Assembly: GCF_000374485.1 (NCBI RefSeq)
Contig: NZ_KB894501.1
Location: forward strand, 96,405-160,404
Direction of reading: 5' to 3'
Source of the DNA: Algicola sagamiensis DSM 14643
Lineage (GTDB): Bacteria; Pseudomonadota; Gammaproteobacteria; Enterobacterales; Alteromonadaceae
DNA length: 64,000 nucleotides
Each line of letters begins with the position of its first letter. Positions within the stretch are counted from its first letter, which is position 1. Below are positions 10,436 to 19,486 of the stretch, piece after piece. The translations under genes were made by a program, and so were the position numbers. The notes under the pieces are model-generated. The model was given only the letters and a program-made list of their open reading frames with translations, had not been told where the DNA came from and did no database searches.

Positions 10436-10464
10436 TTGAAATGATACTTTTGTGCTAGTACAAT
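10436..10464 (+). promoter_or_regulatory. Sigma70 promoter of the imelysin locus
   Basis: TTGAAA (10436-10441) and TACAAT (10459-10464) are separated by exactly 17 bases and lie 70 bases before the first start codon. Each hexamer matches the consensus at five or more positions. It is the best promoter seen in the gap. Confidence 0.65.
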
Positions 10465-10478
10465 CCTTGCTCAAATAA

Positions 10479-10497
10479 AAATGATTCTCAATTCAAT
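10479..10497 (+). promoter_or_regulatory. Possible Fur box over the transcription start
   Basis: The 19 bases beginning AAAAATGATTCTC match the classical Fur 19-mer at about 11 of 19 positions and include the ATGAT core. The site would lie at about +8 to +26 of the promoter at 10436-10464, a repressing position. Imelysin/IrpA genes are iron-regulated in several bacteria, which supports the reading. The match is moderate. Confidence 0.4.
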
Positions 10498-10533
10498 TCT
10501 AATTTATAGAATTCAAATTTATAGGTAGTACGC

Positions 10534-11901
10534 ATGCGCTTTTCCTTAAATCGCTCTTCACTTGCTATTGCAGCAGCACTTGGCCTCTCGACTCTTGTTG
10601 CTTGTGGTGGCAGTGATAGCAAAAACAACGATAATGGCAGCAAAAAGAACAATGATGACAAAACACTTGTCGCATTAAAGACGGAAGTCCTAGAAACGAA
10701 TGCAAATATTGCTTACAAGGTGTATTCAGACTCCTTTGATTCAGTAAAGACACTTCAGGAAAAGCTCAAAGCATTTGTCAGCAATCCAACAGCTGAAACC
10801 CTAGGTGCAGCGAAAAAGGCATGGATTGCTGCACGTGAACCCTATGGTCAATCTGAAGTCTATCGCTTCCGCTCAGGCCCAATTGATGCTTTAAAAGATG
10901 ATGGAAAAATGGGTGATGAAGGTGAAGGCCCTGAAGGACGCATGAATGCATGGCCACTTGGCGAAGCTGCGATCGATTATACCGTCAATGTATCCAAAGA
11001 TATTCGTAATGATGAAGATAAGACTGTTGCAGTTGAGCAACCAAACATCAAAGTAACTAGCTTTATCCAAGATTTAACGATTGAAGTGACTGCTGCAAAT
11101 ATCCGTCATACGAAAAATGATGAAGGTGATGCAACAGGCAAACCAAATCGTGCAGCGGATGACCGCTATGTATTGCAAGGTTATCATGCGATTGAATTTT
11201 TACTGTGGGGGCAGGATGTCAAAGATCCAGCTGTCAACAGTATTGGTGGCGAGCGCCCTGTGACTGATTATAAGAAAACGGATGAATGTACCTCTGGAAC
11301 GACTTCTGTTGATAAAAAAATCTGTGAACGCCGAGGTAAATATTTATTAGCCGTGACAGAACTCTTGTTGAAAGACCTGAAAATGGTTAGAGACGCTTGG
11401 GATCCGGAAAACAAAGAAAGCTATTTCCACAAATTTGTTGCAACAGGTGATGTAGGTCTGAAAAAGATCTTCTTGGGGATGGGTGAGCTGACAAGTGGAG
11501 AGTTGAAAGGCGAGCGCATTGAGGAAGCACTGAAGAACAAAAACCAAGAGCACGAGCATTCTTGCTTTAGCGATAATACACATCGCGATATTTTCACGAA
11601 TGCGCAAGGGATCCAAAACGTTTACCTTGGTAAGTACAGCACAGTGAAAGGCACAAATCTGATTGACTATGCAAAGAAAGCAGGTGCAACAAAAGAAGCG
11701 GAAAGGCTACAAGCTGCAATGGCTCAAACGATGAAGGACGCTCAAGCAATCAGCGACTTAGCGACCCATAAAGATACGAAGAAGCCATTTGATCTATTGA
11801 TCACAGAAAAAGACAACCCACAGGTCATGGCACTTGTTGCTTCTTTAGAAAAACAGAAAAAAGCGATTGAAGCGCTGACAGCGAAATTGGGCTTGCAATA
11901 A
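10534..11901 (+). CDS. Imelysin-family (M75) iron-regulated lipoprotein, IrpA-like
   Basis: Periplasmic or outer-membrane-anchored imelysin protein, a family linked to iron uptake and iron-limited growth; peptidase activity is doubtful for most members. The 455 residues begin with a lipoprotein signal (lipobox LVAC, Cys24) and an Asn/Lys/Asp-rich spacer. The family motif GxHxxE is present as GYHAIE at about residue 216, and a second imelysin half follows. It is the first gene of a five-gene cluster with two di-heme oxidoreductases, a second imelysin and a DUF1513 protein, all predicted to be exported. A Fur-like box lies upstream and a terminator-like hairpin downstream. Confidence 0.88.
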   Translation: MRFSLNRSSLAIAAALGLSTLVACGGSDSKNNDNGSKKNNDDKTLVALKTEVLETNANIAYKVYSDSFDSVKTLQEKLKAFVSNPTAETLGAAKKAWIAAREPYGQSEVYRFRSGPIDALKDDGKMGDEGEGPEGRMNAWPLGEAAIDYTVNVSKDIRNDEDKTVAVEQPNIKVTSFIQDLTIEVTAANIRHTKNDEGDATGKPNRAADDRYVLQGYHAIEFLLWGQDVKDPAVNSIGGERPVTDYKKTDECTSGTTSVDKKICERRGKYLLAVTELLLKDLKMVRDAWDPENKESYFHKFVATGDVGLKKIFLGMGELTSGELKGERIEEALKNKNQEHEHSCFSDNTHRDIFTNAQGIQNVYLGKYSTVKGTNLIDYAKKAGATKEAERLQAAMAQTMKDAQAISDLATHKDTKKPFDLLITEKDNPQVMALVASLEKQKKAIEALTAKLGLQ

Positions 11902-11931
11902 TCGGCTCCATTTTCGTTATTTGATGTAATA

Positions 11932-11956
11932 AAGGCCCTTGCTAAGGGCCTTTTCC
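11932..11956 (+). terminator. Hairpin between imelysin gene and first di-heme gene
   Basis: The 9-base stem AAGGCCCTT (11932-11940) and AAGGGCCTT (11944-11952) with a 3-base loop ends in TTCC. The next gene starts only 27 bases later with no room for a promoter. It therefore probably attenuates rather than stops transcription, giving more of the first imelysin than of the downstream proteins. Confidence 0.65.
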
Positions 11957-11982
11957 TATTGTGACACACGTAGTAGCAAATC

Positions 11983-13581
11983 ATGAGACTCTCAAAAAAA
12001 CAACAGTTGATCGTATGGTCTTCCATTTTCCTTATCAACGCATGTGGTGGCAGTGACTCACCAAAACAAGAGAATAATAAAACGGATACACTCAACGAAA
12101 AGCCAGCACCGACAGAATATTTATCGGGTGGTCAGAACAGTACGCCGTTTACCAATAAAAATGCATTCCAGCAACTCACTGGAGATCTAAAGCACTCTCT
12201 CAATCCAGATGCTTCAGCAGCAGCATTGGCTTTTAAAGTTGGCAATGACCGATTTCGTAATCCTCAACCTCATTTAGGCCCACTGAAGAATGCAGACACT
12301 TGCCGTGGTTGCCACATTCGTGATGGGCGTGGGAGCGTGCCAGGTCGCGTAGATGCGCCAATGGAAACGATGTTTTTACGCGTATCGAATCACCTTGGTG
12401 AGCCAGAAAAAACATACGGTGGCCAGCTCCAAACTTTTGCTCAAGCTGGCGGTGAGAAGCGTTTACCTAAGTACAGAGGATCATTGGATTCATCAGAAGT
12501 TTATGGGGAAGCGTTCGCATTTATAGAGTTTGAAGAAATGAAAGGAAAATACGATGATGGAACGGAATACTCTCTGAGAAAGCCGACTTATTTTATTAAA
12601 GATCCTGCATATGGTGATTTTGAAGAGAATGTACGCTTCTCCCCACGTGTTACGCCATCTATCTTTGGCTCAGGTCTTTTAGAAGCAATTCCAGATGAAC
12701 AGATTCTGGCGAATGCAGATCCAGAAGATAAAAATAAAGATGGCATTTCTGGTCGCCCCGCATATGCTGCGCACTGGAAAACAAAAGAGAAGCAACTTGC
12801 ACGTTTTGGTTACAAACTTGGTAATGCGACGGTTTTGCAACAAAGTGCAGGAGCATTTCGTGGTGATATGGGACAGACAAGCTCGATATTTCCTGATGAA
12901 CCTTGTACTCAAAATCAACAAGCCTGTATAGAAGCCGCGGCGAAAGAGCCAGGTGTTGATATCACAAATGAAACACTCCGCGTCATTGAGCACTACACGC
13001 GGATGCTTGCCGTTCCAAATCGCCGTGGTTATGATGCAGACACAACCACTTGGGATCCGCAAGTTCTAGCAGGCAGAAAATTATTTATTGAATCAGACTG
13101 TGCGAGCTGTCATCAACCATCATTTCAAACTGGCCAGGCGAAAGTCAGTGACCTTGGTGATGGCGAAATCAACCTTTCGAAAGCAAGAGAATACTTATCT
13201 AATCAAATAATATTCCCGTTTTCGGATCTCTTACTTCACGATATGGGTGGAAGTTGTGAAGTGGTTCGAGAAGATCTTGAGACGAAGTTGACATGTGATT
13301 CAGGAGAGCAATGTGCATGGAAATTGGCATGTGATGGGCTTGCAGATGGCCGTCCGTTTGGTGATGCATCTGGCAGCGAATGGCGGACAGCACCTCTTTG
13401 GGGACTTGGCTTAGTCCAAACTGTTAATAAAGGCGCAACCTTTTTACATGATGGCCGAGCCAGAACAATTGAAGAAGCTATTTTGTGGCATGGTGGTGAA
13501 GGAAGCAAATCACGTGACAAGTTTAAGGCATTGAACAAATCACAGCGAGAACAAATGCTTGTGTTCCTGAGGTCTCTGTAA
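11983..13581 (+). CDS. Di-heme oxidoreductase (DUF1111) lipoprotein
   Basis: c-type di-heme protein of the DUF1111 / COG3488 'thiol oxidoreductase' family, exported and lipid-anchored. The 532 residues have lipobox INAC (Cys21), a first heme site CRGCH at about residue 107 and a second CASCH at about 373. The C-terminal DGRARTIEEAILWHGGEG motif is typical. The pattern resembles bacterial di-heme cytochrome c peroxidases, but the substrate is unknown. It overlaps the next gene by one base (TAATG), so the two are probably coupled. Confidence 0.85.
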   Translation: MRLSKKQQLIVWSSIFLINACGGSDSPKQENNKTDTLNEKPAPTEYLSGGQNSTPFTNKNAFQQLTGDLKHSLNPDASAAALAFKVGNDRFRNPQPHLGPLKNADTCRGCHIRDGRGSVPGRVDAPMETMFLRVSNHLGEPEKTYGGQLQTFAQAGGEKRLPKYRGSLDSSEVYGEAFAFIEFEEMKGKYDDGTEYSLRKPTYFIKDPAYGDFEENVRFSPRVTPSIFGSGLLEAIPDEQILANADPEDKNKDGISGRPAYAAHWKTKEKQLARFGYKLGNATVLQQSAGAFRGDMGQTSSIFPDEPCTQNQQACIEAAAKEPGVDITNETLRVIEHYTRMLAVPNRRGYDADTTTWDPQVLAGRKLFIESDCASCHQPSFQTGQAKVSDLGDGEINLSKAREYLSNQIIFPFSDLLLHDMGGSCEVVREDLETKLTCDSGEQCAWKLACDGLADGRPFGDASGSEWRTAPLWGLGLVQTVNKGATFLHDGRARTIEEAILWHGGEGSKSRDKFKALNKSQREQMLVFLRSL

Positions 13582-14990
13582 TGTGTCGCTGCCCGTTGAT
13601 TCTTCTATTTGCTGCAAGCTGGTTATCTGCGTGTAGTCCAGTCCCCAAATTTGATGTTTCCGAACTTCAACCCGGTGGCGAAACGACTGCATCAGTAGAA
13701 TCTTCTGGAAATTATATTGTCCCAGCAGCGAACTTATCCAAAAGGATGCAAAAGGAGTTTTGGCTTGGGCGGGCAGCTTTTAAACAACCTTGGGTGATTG
13801 CACCTAGTTCGACCACGGCTCGAGATGGTGTTGGGCCATTGTTTAATGCACGCTCTTGCATGTCTTGTCACCGTGGTGGTGGGCGTGGATATGCGCCAGA
13901 AGATGCAATCATGACACCATCCGTATTATTCCGTGTTGCTAAAAAAGATGGTCAGGAAGTGCAAAAAGAGTCGGTCTATGGTGGTCAACTCCAGCCGATG
14001 GCAATCCCTGCTCAAAGTGCTGATAGAAAGCTTCAAGCAGAAGCAAAAGTAGCTGTTCACTTTGAGCCGATCCATGGACAGTTTGATGATGGAGAAAAAT
14101 ACACACTGAAGCGACCAATCTTTACTTTTTCAAATTGGTCTCATGGAAACATTGAACCAGGATATGGTTTATCTCCTCGCTATGCGCCGGTAGTCTATGG
14201 AATGGGGTTACTCGAAGCAATTCCAGAAGAGGCACTCGTCGCTCTGGAAGATCCAGAAGATCAAAACCAGGATGGAATTTCTGGGCGCTTGAATCGTGTC
14301 GTTGAAATTGAAACTGGCGAAATCAGGATTGGCCGTTTTGGGTTAAAAGCGAAGCATCCTACTTTGGCGCAACAAGTAGGTGGGGCATTTCAAGGTGATC
14401 TTGGTTTAACCAATCGTTTTTTTCAAGAAGAACCATGCTCAAAACAGCAGCTGTTTTGTCAGGAAGTGGCGCAGTCTACTGATGGTACCAATCTAAGCCA
14501 CCAATATGAGGTTCAGGAACAGAGCTTCGATGCAACCGTGTATTTTAATCAACTTATGGCAGTCCCTGAAGCACGTGACTTGATGTCGCCGCAAACCATT
14601 CAGGGGCGAACATTGTTTTATAAAATAGGTTGTCAGCATTGTCACCAACCCAGTTATACCACGGCTCAAACTTATCCAATCCCTGAGCTTGCGAACCAGA
14701 AAATATGGCCATTTACAGATTTAGCGCTCCACGATATGGGCCCTGATCTGGCGGATGGAACAACAGAATTTTTAGCGAATGGACAAGAATGGCGAACACC
14801 ACCGCTTTGGGGAATAGGTACACAGCAAAAACAGTTTCCTTCCGCAGGCTTTTTACATGATGGTCGAGCGAAAACAATCATGGAAGCAATTCTGTGGCAT
14901 GGTGGTGAAGCTGAGCAGCAAAGAAATCAAGTGCGTGCTTTATCAAAAAAAGAACGTGTCGCACTTATCCATTATTTAGAATCTATTTAA
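13581..14990 (+). CDS. Second di-heme oxidoreductase (DUF1111) lipoprotein
   Basis: Paralogue of the preceding gene. The 469 residues have lipobox LSAC (Cys18) and heme sites CMSCH at about 93 and CQHCH at about 351. Shared landmarks are VYGGQLQP, GLLEAIPEEA, the EDPEDQNQDGISGR loop and HDGRAKTIMEAILWHGGEA. It lacks the Cys-rich insert (SCEVVRE to ACDGLADGRP) seen after the second heme site in its neighbour. The two may work together or arise from tandem duplication. The stop lies five bases before the next gene. Confidence 0.85.
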   Translation: MCRCPLILLFAASWLSACSPVPKFDVSELQPGGETTASVESSGNYIVPAANLSKRMQKEFWLGRAAFKQPWVIAPSSTTARDGVGPLFNARSCMSCHRGGGRGYAPEDAIMTPSVLFRVAKKDGQEVQKESVYGGQLQPMAIPAQSADRKLQAEAKVAVHFEPIHGQFDDGEKYTLKRPIFTFSNWSHGNIEPGYGLSPRYAPVVYGMGLLEAIPEEALVALEDPEDQNQDGISGRLNRVVEIETGEIRIGRFGLKAKHPTLAQQVGGAFQGDLGLTNRFFQEEPCSKQQLFCQEVAQSTDGTNLSHQYEVQEQSFDATVYFNQLMAVPEARDLMSPQTIQGRTLFYKIGCQHCHQPSYTTAQTYPIPELANQKIWPFTDLALHDMGPDLADGTTEFLANGQEWRTPPLWGIGTQQKQFPSAGFLHDGRAKTIMEAILWHGGEAEQQRNQVRALSKKERVALIHYLESI

Positions 14991-14995
14991 GAAGT

Positions 14996-16102
14996 ATGAT
15001 GATGAAAAAAACATGTGTAACCTTGTCAATCGTATCCATTCTCACTGCATGTGGTGGGGGAAGTAATGACAATAACAATAGTGGTAAACCAAATGGCGCT
15101 GCACTCGATCCAAAACAACAAGTCGTTTTGCAAAAAACAGCTAAGGGTCACATTGTACCTGGGTATCAGGCTTTGAATAATGCGGTACAACAGTTATCGT
15201 CTAACATTGATGGCTTTTGTGAAAAAGAAAAGCCGACACAGACAGATTTACAGCAAACTCAAAGTGCATGGAAAAAGGCAAATCAAAGTTGGCAGGCTGT
15301 TCAGCATATTCAACTAGGCCCTGTTAAAAAGGTAGGAAATGAAATTAGCTATTGGGGAGATCCTGGTTTTACGACACGTTCATCCAAAACAATTGCAAAG
15401 GGTCTTAATGATCTCATTAAAAACATTGAATCAGGCGAAGCTTTAGCGCTTGAAAAAGTTCACAGTTATTTACAAGGGTTGCCTGCACTAGAGCACCTTC
15501 TTTTTAGCCAGTCGACAGCAATGGTTTCATCCAGTGATCAAAAAGCAAGATGTACTTTAGCCAAAGGCTATGGAGAGCGCTTGCAAGCACATTCAACTTA
15601 TTTAGTGGCAAAATGGCTGCCTGAGAACAAGGACTATTACTCAGAATATGTTTATGAGAAGGAAGGTGACTTCTACTCAACTCAAGTCGCATTGAACACA
15701 ACAGTGAATGACTTGATTGTGACGATTGAGCTCATGAAGGATCGGAAGCTTAAAAGGATCATGAATGACTCTGAACTTGTTGAAAACTTAGGAAGTGCTA
15801 CGTCAATTCAATCAGTTAAAACAAATATTTCAGCTTTAATTGATTTTTATCGTAGTGGCTTAAAAGCTTTCGTTGCAACAGAAAAGAACCACCCTGAGAT
15901 TGCGAATAAATTTGATAAGAAGCTGGTTGAAATTCAAAATGAAGTTGCAAAACTCAGCGATGCACAAGTGATTGATAGTTCTTCAAAAGCAACGATTCAG
16001 TCATCGATTGCATTATTACAGGAATTAAGGTTATTACTTGAAACGGAACTTGCGCCAGCTGCCGAGCTTACCATGACATTTAATAGTACTGATGGGGATT
16101 AA
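14996..16102 (+). CDS. Second imelysin-family lipoprotein, GxHxxE histidine replaced
   Basis: Predicted periplasmic lipoprotein of the imelysin superfamily (COG3489-like). The 368 residues begin with three Met, have lipobox LTAC (Cys19) followed by a Gly/Asn-rich spacer, and are helical throughout. Where the first imelysin has GYHAIE, this one reads GLPALE at about residue 162, keeping Gly and Glu but not His. A metal or peptidase role is therefore less likely. It sits directly between the di-heme and DUF1513 genes. Confidence 0.82.
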   Translation: MMMKKTCVTLSIVSILTACGGGSNDNNNSGKPNGAALDPKQQVVLQKTAKGHIVPGYQALNNAVQQLSSNIDGFCEKEKPTQTDLQQTQSAWKKANQSWQAVQHIQLGPVKKVGNEISYWGDPGFTTRSSKTIAKGLNDLIKNIESGEALALEKVHSYLQGLPALEHLLFSQSTAMVSSSDQKARCTLAKGYGERLQAHSTYLVAKWLPENKDYYSEYVYEKEGDFYSTQVALNTTVNDLIVTIELMKDRKLKRIMNDSELVENLGSATSIQSVKTNISALIDFYRSGLKAFVATEKNHPEIANKFDKKLVEIQNEVAKLSDAQVIDSSSKATIQSSIALLQELRLLLETELAPAAELTMTFNSTDGD

Positions 16103-16105
16103 GTG

Positions 16106-17215
16106 ATGGTGAGTCGTCGTCATTTTCTAAAAACATCAGTTGCATTGGGAGCTGTCGCAGCAGCTTCCTCTGGCGTTTGGTTTGTATCTCAGAAAGAAAA
16201 AGTCACCTACGTCAGTGGTTTTGATACCAAGGACGGTCGTCACTTTGTCGCTGGCTTTAATGCTGTGGGGGAATTATTATGTCAAATGGCCTTACCGCTT
16301 CGTGGTCATGGCTCTTGCCCACATCCAAGTAAACCAAATCATGCTTTAATTTTTGCTAGACGTCCTGGCAATCTTGCTTTTGAACTTGATTTTACACAAG
16401 GGACTATTTCAAAAGAGATCCAGGCAGCAGATGGAAGGCATTTTTTTGGTCATGGTTGCTTTAGCCATGATGGAACAAAGCTTTTTACAACAGAAAATGA
16501 CTTCGACAACCAGCGTGGTATCATCGTTGTGCGAGACGCTCATAGTTACGAAATTCTAGATGAGTTTGCAAGTGGAGGGATTGGCCCTCATGAGTGTAAA
16601 ATGCTCCCAGACTCAAGTATGATGGTTGTCGCGAATGGTGGGATTTTGACACACCCATCAAAACCGAGGGAGAAGTTGAACCTCGCAACTATGCGGCCAA
16701 ACCTCGCATACATTGATATCCAATCCGGTAAGATCCTTGAATTGATAGAGCCAGAACATCACCACTTAAGTATTCGTCATTTGGATGTGTCAGTCTTGGG
16801 GGATGTGATTGTTGGGATGCAGTACCAAGGCGATCGTCAAGACGATGTTCCTCTGGTTTTTCAACACCGCTTTGGGCAAAAAGCATTTCACTATATGAGG
16901 CCACCTCGTGAGGTGGAAATTGCAATGAAGCAATATACGGCGAGCTTATGTTTTTCAAAGGATGGGAATCAAGCAGCCGTGACATGTCCGCGCGGTAACA
17001 TCATTACGTTTTGGGATATGCAAATGCAAGCTTTTACTCATCATCAACCTTTAATGGATAGCGCTGGTGTAGGGCAAAATAGAGGCGGTTTTTTATTTAC
17101 ATCAGGGATGGGGGAAATAGCCCAAGTCAATTTAGAAGAAAACAGAACTCGGCGTACAGGTACACCTCAAGTTCGTTGGGATAACCATTTGAGTGTGATG
17201 GATCAAAGTAGCTAA
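16106..17215 (+). CDS. DUF1513 beta-propeller protein with Tat signal
   Basis: DUF1513 proteins are YncE-like beta-propellers that accompany imelysin and di-heme genes, with unknown biochemical role. The N-terminus SRRHFLKTSVALGAVAAASS is a twin-arginine signal. Repeats such as GHGCFSHDGTKLF and HLDVSVLGDVIVGMQYQGD mark the blades. ATG 16106 is preferred over the adjacent GTG 16103, with GGGG upstream. It is the last gene of the cluster and is followed by a strong terminator. Use of the Tat route suggests a folded or cofactor-bearing product. Confidence 0.85.
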   Translation: MVSRRHFLKTSVALGAVAAASSGVWFVSQKEKVTYVSGFDTKDGRHFVAGFNAVGELLCQMALPLRGHGSCPHPSKPNHALIFARRPGNLAFELDFTQGTISKEIQAADGRHFFGHGCFSHDGTKLFTTENDFDNQRGIIVVRDAHSYEILDEFASGGIGPHECKMLPDSSMMVVANGGILTHPSKPREKLNLATMRPNLAYIDIQSGKILELIEPEHHHLSIRHLDVSVLGDVIVGMQYQGDRQDDVPLVFQHRFGQKAFHYMRPPREVEIAMKQYTASLCFSKDGNQAAVTCPRGNIITFWDMQMQAFTHHQPLMDSAGVGQNRGGFLFTSGMGEIAQVNLEENRTRRTGTPQVRWDNHLSVMDQSS

Positions 17216-17260
17216 ACAAAAACAGTTGGGTTTACATTCATTTTTGATAGTGTTGATGCG

Positions 17261-17285
17261 CGCCCCAATTGGGGCGTTTTTTTTA
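17261..17285 (+). terminator. Rho-independent terminator of the imelysin locus
   Basis: The perfect 16-base palindrome CGCCCCAATTGGGGCG is followed by eight T. It closes the five-gene cluster. Confidence 0.88.
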
Positions 17286-17680
17286 ATGACTATCCCTGAT
17301 TCGCCAATACCCAAGTGGCTTTGGTTACTTCGGCTATACAAGGAAATTTTTATGGATCCAAAGCACGCTGATTCAAATTGACATAAGCAATCATAAACCT
17401 CCCAACTAGAGCAAATACCACAAGATGAACTGCAATAGATTGTTGGCGGTGTAGAGCGCTCATTTAGGAATGCTGAAGAGTATTATACTTTACCTGTGGG
17501 TGTTTAGTTGGAATGTTCAGGGTGTTGGCATTGTAGGCCACATTAAACGTTGACCTTTATATCACGAGATTTTCTTCTCGCGATATTCAACCTTTGTAAG
17601 ATTTACTTATCTCAAGCTGCAAAATCCACTTCTTTACTTCATTCTAAGTATAAAACTCCTGAAAATGATCCAATTTCGAC

Positions 17681-17712
17681 TTGACCTTAGAGTATAGTCC
17701 AAGGTTTATGCT
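17681..17712 (+). promoter_or_regulatory. MerR-type promoter and operator of the metal-efflux pair
   Basis: The -35 TTGACC (17681-17686) and -10 TATGCT (17707-17712) are separated by 20 bases, longer than the 17 optimum, as expected for MerR-family promoters that are untwisted by the activator. A dyad spans the spacer, ACCTT at 17684-17688 and AAGGT at 17701-17705. It lies just upstream of the ZntR-like gene, so autoregulation is likely. Confidence 0.8.
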
Positions 17713-17767
17713 ATAGGCGTTGGCGCTTTTTGAAGGTACTTTTGAATAACGTTTCTTAACGAGGTAG

Positions 17768-18172
17768 ATGATGCGAATTGGTGAATTGGCCGAAAATTGT
17801 TCTGTTACAACAGATACAATTCGATTTTATGAAAAAAAAGGTCTGATAAAATCCTTACGAAACCCTGATAATGGTTATAGAACGTACTCATCATCTGATA
17901 TCAAGAAAATGATGTTCATTAAACATTGCAAACAAGCTGGATTTTCGCTTGAAGATATTCGAGACCTGCTTTTAATCTGGGAAAACAAAATGGATGCGTC
18001 ATGCGAAGATGTGAAAACGCTCGCAGAAGAACGGTTACATAAAGTAGAGGTCATGCTGAGTAGTTTGCAAACGGTTCATGGTATTCTACATACACTTGTT
18101 CAATCCTGCTGTGGTGGAAAGGAGTCTGCTGAACACTGCTCAATTTTGTCTGCGATAGAAAAAGGGGAATAA
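17768..18172 (+). CDS. ZntR-like MerR-family metal-responsive regulator
   Basis: MerR-family activator/repressor. The 134 residues contain the winged-helix N-terminus (RIGELAENCSVTTDTIRFYE), the dimerisation helix and a metal loop with CCGGKESAEHC near the C-terminus, plus an upstream Cys in DASCED. This spacing matches the E. coli ZntR loop (CCG-x6-7-C followed by SILEALE), so zinc is the likeliest inducer. Cd or Pb cannot be excluded. The start could be the first or second Met. Its stop lies two bases before the permease gene, so they form an operon. Confidence 0.82.
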   Translation: MMRIGELAENCSVTTDTIRFYEKKGLIKSLRNPDNGYRTYSSSDIKKMMFIKHCKQAGFSLEDIRDLLLIWENKMDASCEDVKTLAEERLHKVEVMLSSLQTVHGILHTLVQSCCGGKESAEHCSILSAIEKGE

Positions 18173-18174
18173 AC

Positions 18175-19224
18175 ATGGTTTCTGCATTTGTAGAATTATT
18201 TTTGGACGCTGCACCCTGGCTTATTCTTGGATTATTTTTTGCAGGGATGATCAAAGCCTTTGTCCCGATGAATCAACTGGAAAGGCATTTTGGTGGCCAT
18301 TCGAAATGGAATATTGTCAAAGCTGCATTGATCGGTGCGCCATTGCCCTTGTGCTCGTGCGGTGTCATCCCAGCAGCAATGGGTATACGTCGATCAGGTG
18401 CATCAAAATCCACAACCGCTTCATTTTTAATTGCAACGCCTGAAACTGGAGTCGACAGTGTCTCTGTTTCATACGCCTTACTTGGGCCATTCATGGCAAC
18501 AATTCGACCGTTTGTCGCGATTTTTAGTGCAATTGTCGCGGGTTTGATGGTTCATGCGATGGATGATAAGAAAGAGAGCCCTACGATAACAGAGCAAAAA
18601 AATAAGTCAAAGTGCTGTGGCGGGAAAAAGGAAGAAACGAAACAAACCATCCCTCAGAAGTTCAGTGATGGACTGCGATATGCTGCGTTCAATATCGTCG
18701 ATGACATATGGCTGTGGCTGAGTATTGGGATCGCTTTTGCAGCAGCGGCAAAAGTATACTTACCACCAGAATTTATTATGGAATATGGGCAAGGTTTATT
18801 TGCGATGACAGCGCTTATGCTGGTCAGTATCCCGATGTACATCTGCGCGACAGCTTCTACACCCATTGCTGCGGGATTACTGGTCTCAGGCGTTTCTCCG
18901 GGTGCGGTACTTGTATTTCTGTTGGTCGGCCCTGCGACGAATATTGCGACGCTTGCAGTTGTTGGTAACGAGTTAGGTAAACGATCGCTTGTTGGTTATC
19001 TCACAGGGCTTGTGGGAAGTGCATTCGCATTTGGGCTATTTGTGGATTTTCTTATTCAGGAAAATGTTATAAATATTCAGGCGCAACTGGCTGATGTTCA
19101 GCAAATAGTTTCACCTCCAATTCAGACTATCTCAGCAGTCATCTTATCTGTATTCATGATTATTTCTATCATGAAATGGTTGAGAAAGAAGGGGGGCCTA
19201 CTGAAAACGGTATCGGAAAGCTAA
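18175..19224 (+). CDS. ArsP-like permease, SO_0444-type Cu/Zn efflux transporter
   Basis: Inner-membrane permease of the ArsP_1/DUF318 group. The 349 residues have about eight to ten membrane segments and the conserved PLPLCSCGVIPAA motif at about 60 with a Cys-x-Cys. The STTASFLIATPETGVDS stretch and a second CATASTPIAAGLL repeat are also present. A cytoplasmic loop with KCCGGKKEE may bind metal. Pairing with a ZntR-like regulator supports export of zinc or a related metal. GGGG lies 8 bases before the ATG. Confidence 0.8.
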   Translation: MVSAFVELFLDAAPWLILGLFFAGMIKAFVPMNQLERHFGGHSKWNIVKAALIGAPLPLCSCGVIPAAMGIRRSGASKSTTASFLIATPETGVDSVSVSYALLGPFMATIRPFVAIFSAIVAGLMVHAMDDKKESPTITEQKNKSKCCGGKKEETKQTIPQKFSDGLRYAAFNIVDDIWLWLSIGIAFAAAAKVYLPPEFIMEYGQGLFAMTALMLVSIPMYICATASTPIAAGLLVSGVSPGAVLVFLLVGPATNIATLAVVGNELGKRSLVGYLTGLVGSAFAFGLFVDFLIQENVINIQAQLADVQQIVSPPIQTISAVILSVFMIISIMKWLRKKGGLLKTVSES

Positions 19225-19486
19225 TATTTATATGATATTGAATGATAAAATATCTGACTACCGATAAATTTCTGATATCACTACCTTAGCATTGGTTTCA
19301 TTTATTTATATGGGTACAATGTAGCAAGTTTATGAGAACAGAATTGATGTTGCTCTGTACCACATAAACCATTTTGGTTATAAATATGAACCAATACTTA
19401 TATAAATAAGCACTAAGGATACAGCGCTTATTCAGGGGAAGTAGGGACTAGCATAGGTAATTTGTACCTATCTAAGGAGCTGAAAG

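Larger units (their letters stand above)
10140..10533. other. Intergenic region upstream of the imelysin locus
   Basis: This 394-base gap between divergent genes holds no convincing reading frame. It contains a good sigma70 promoter facing right (10436-10464) and a Fur-like box (10479-10497). The leftward half should hold the promoter of the OmpA-like gene, but no clear boxes were picked out. Confidence 0.6.
17216..17767. other. Intergenic region between DUF1513 gene and MerR-type regulator
   Basis: The 552-base gap has the imelysin-locus terminator at its left end and a MerR-type promoter at its right end. The middle (about 17290-17670) shows no supported gene or RNA; frames are short and broken. 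Confidence 0.6.

Noticed and set aside
13236..13538. Frame opposite the first di-heme gene
   Set aside because: Antisense shadow over the well-supported DUF1111 gene; Ser/Pro-rich translation without motifs.
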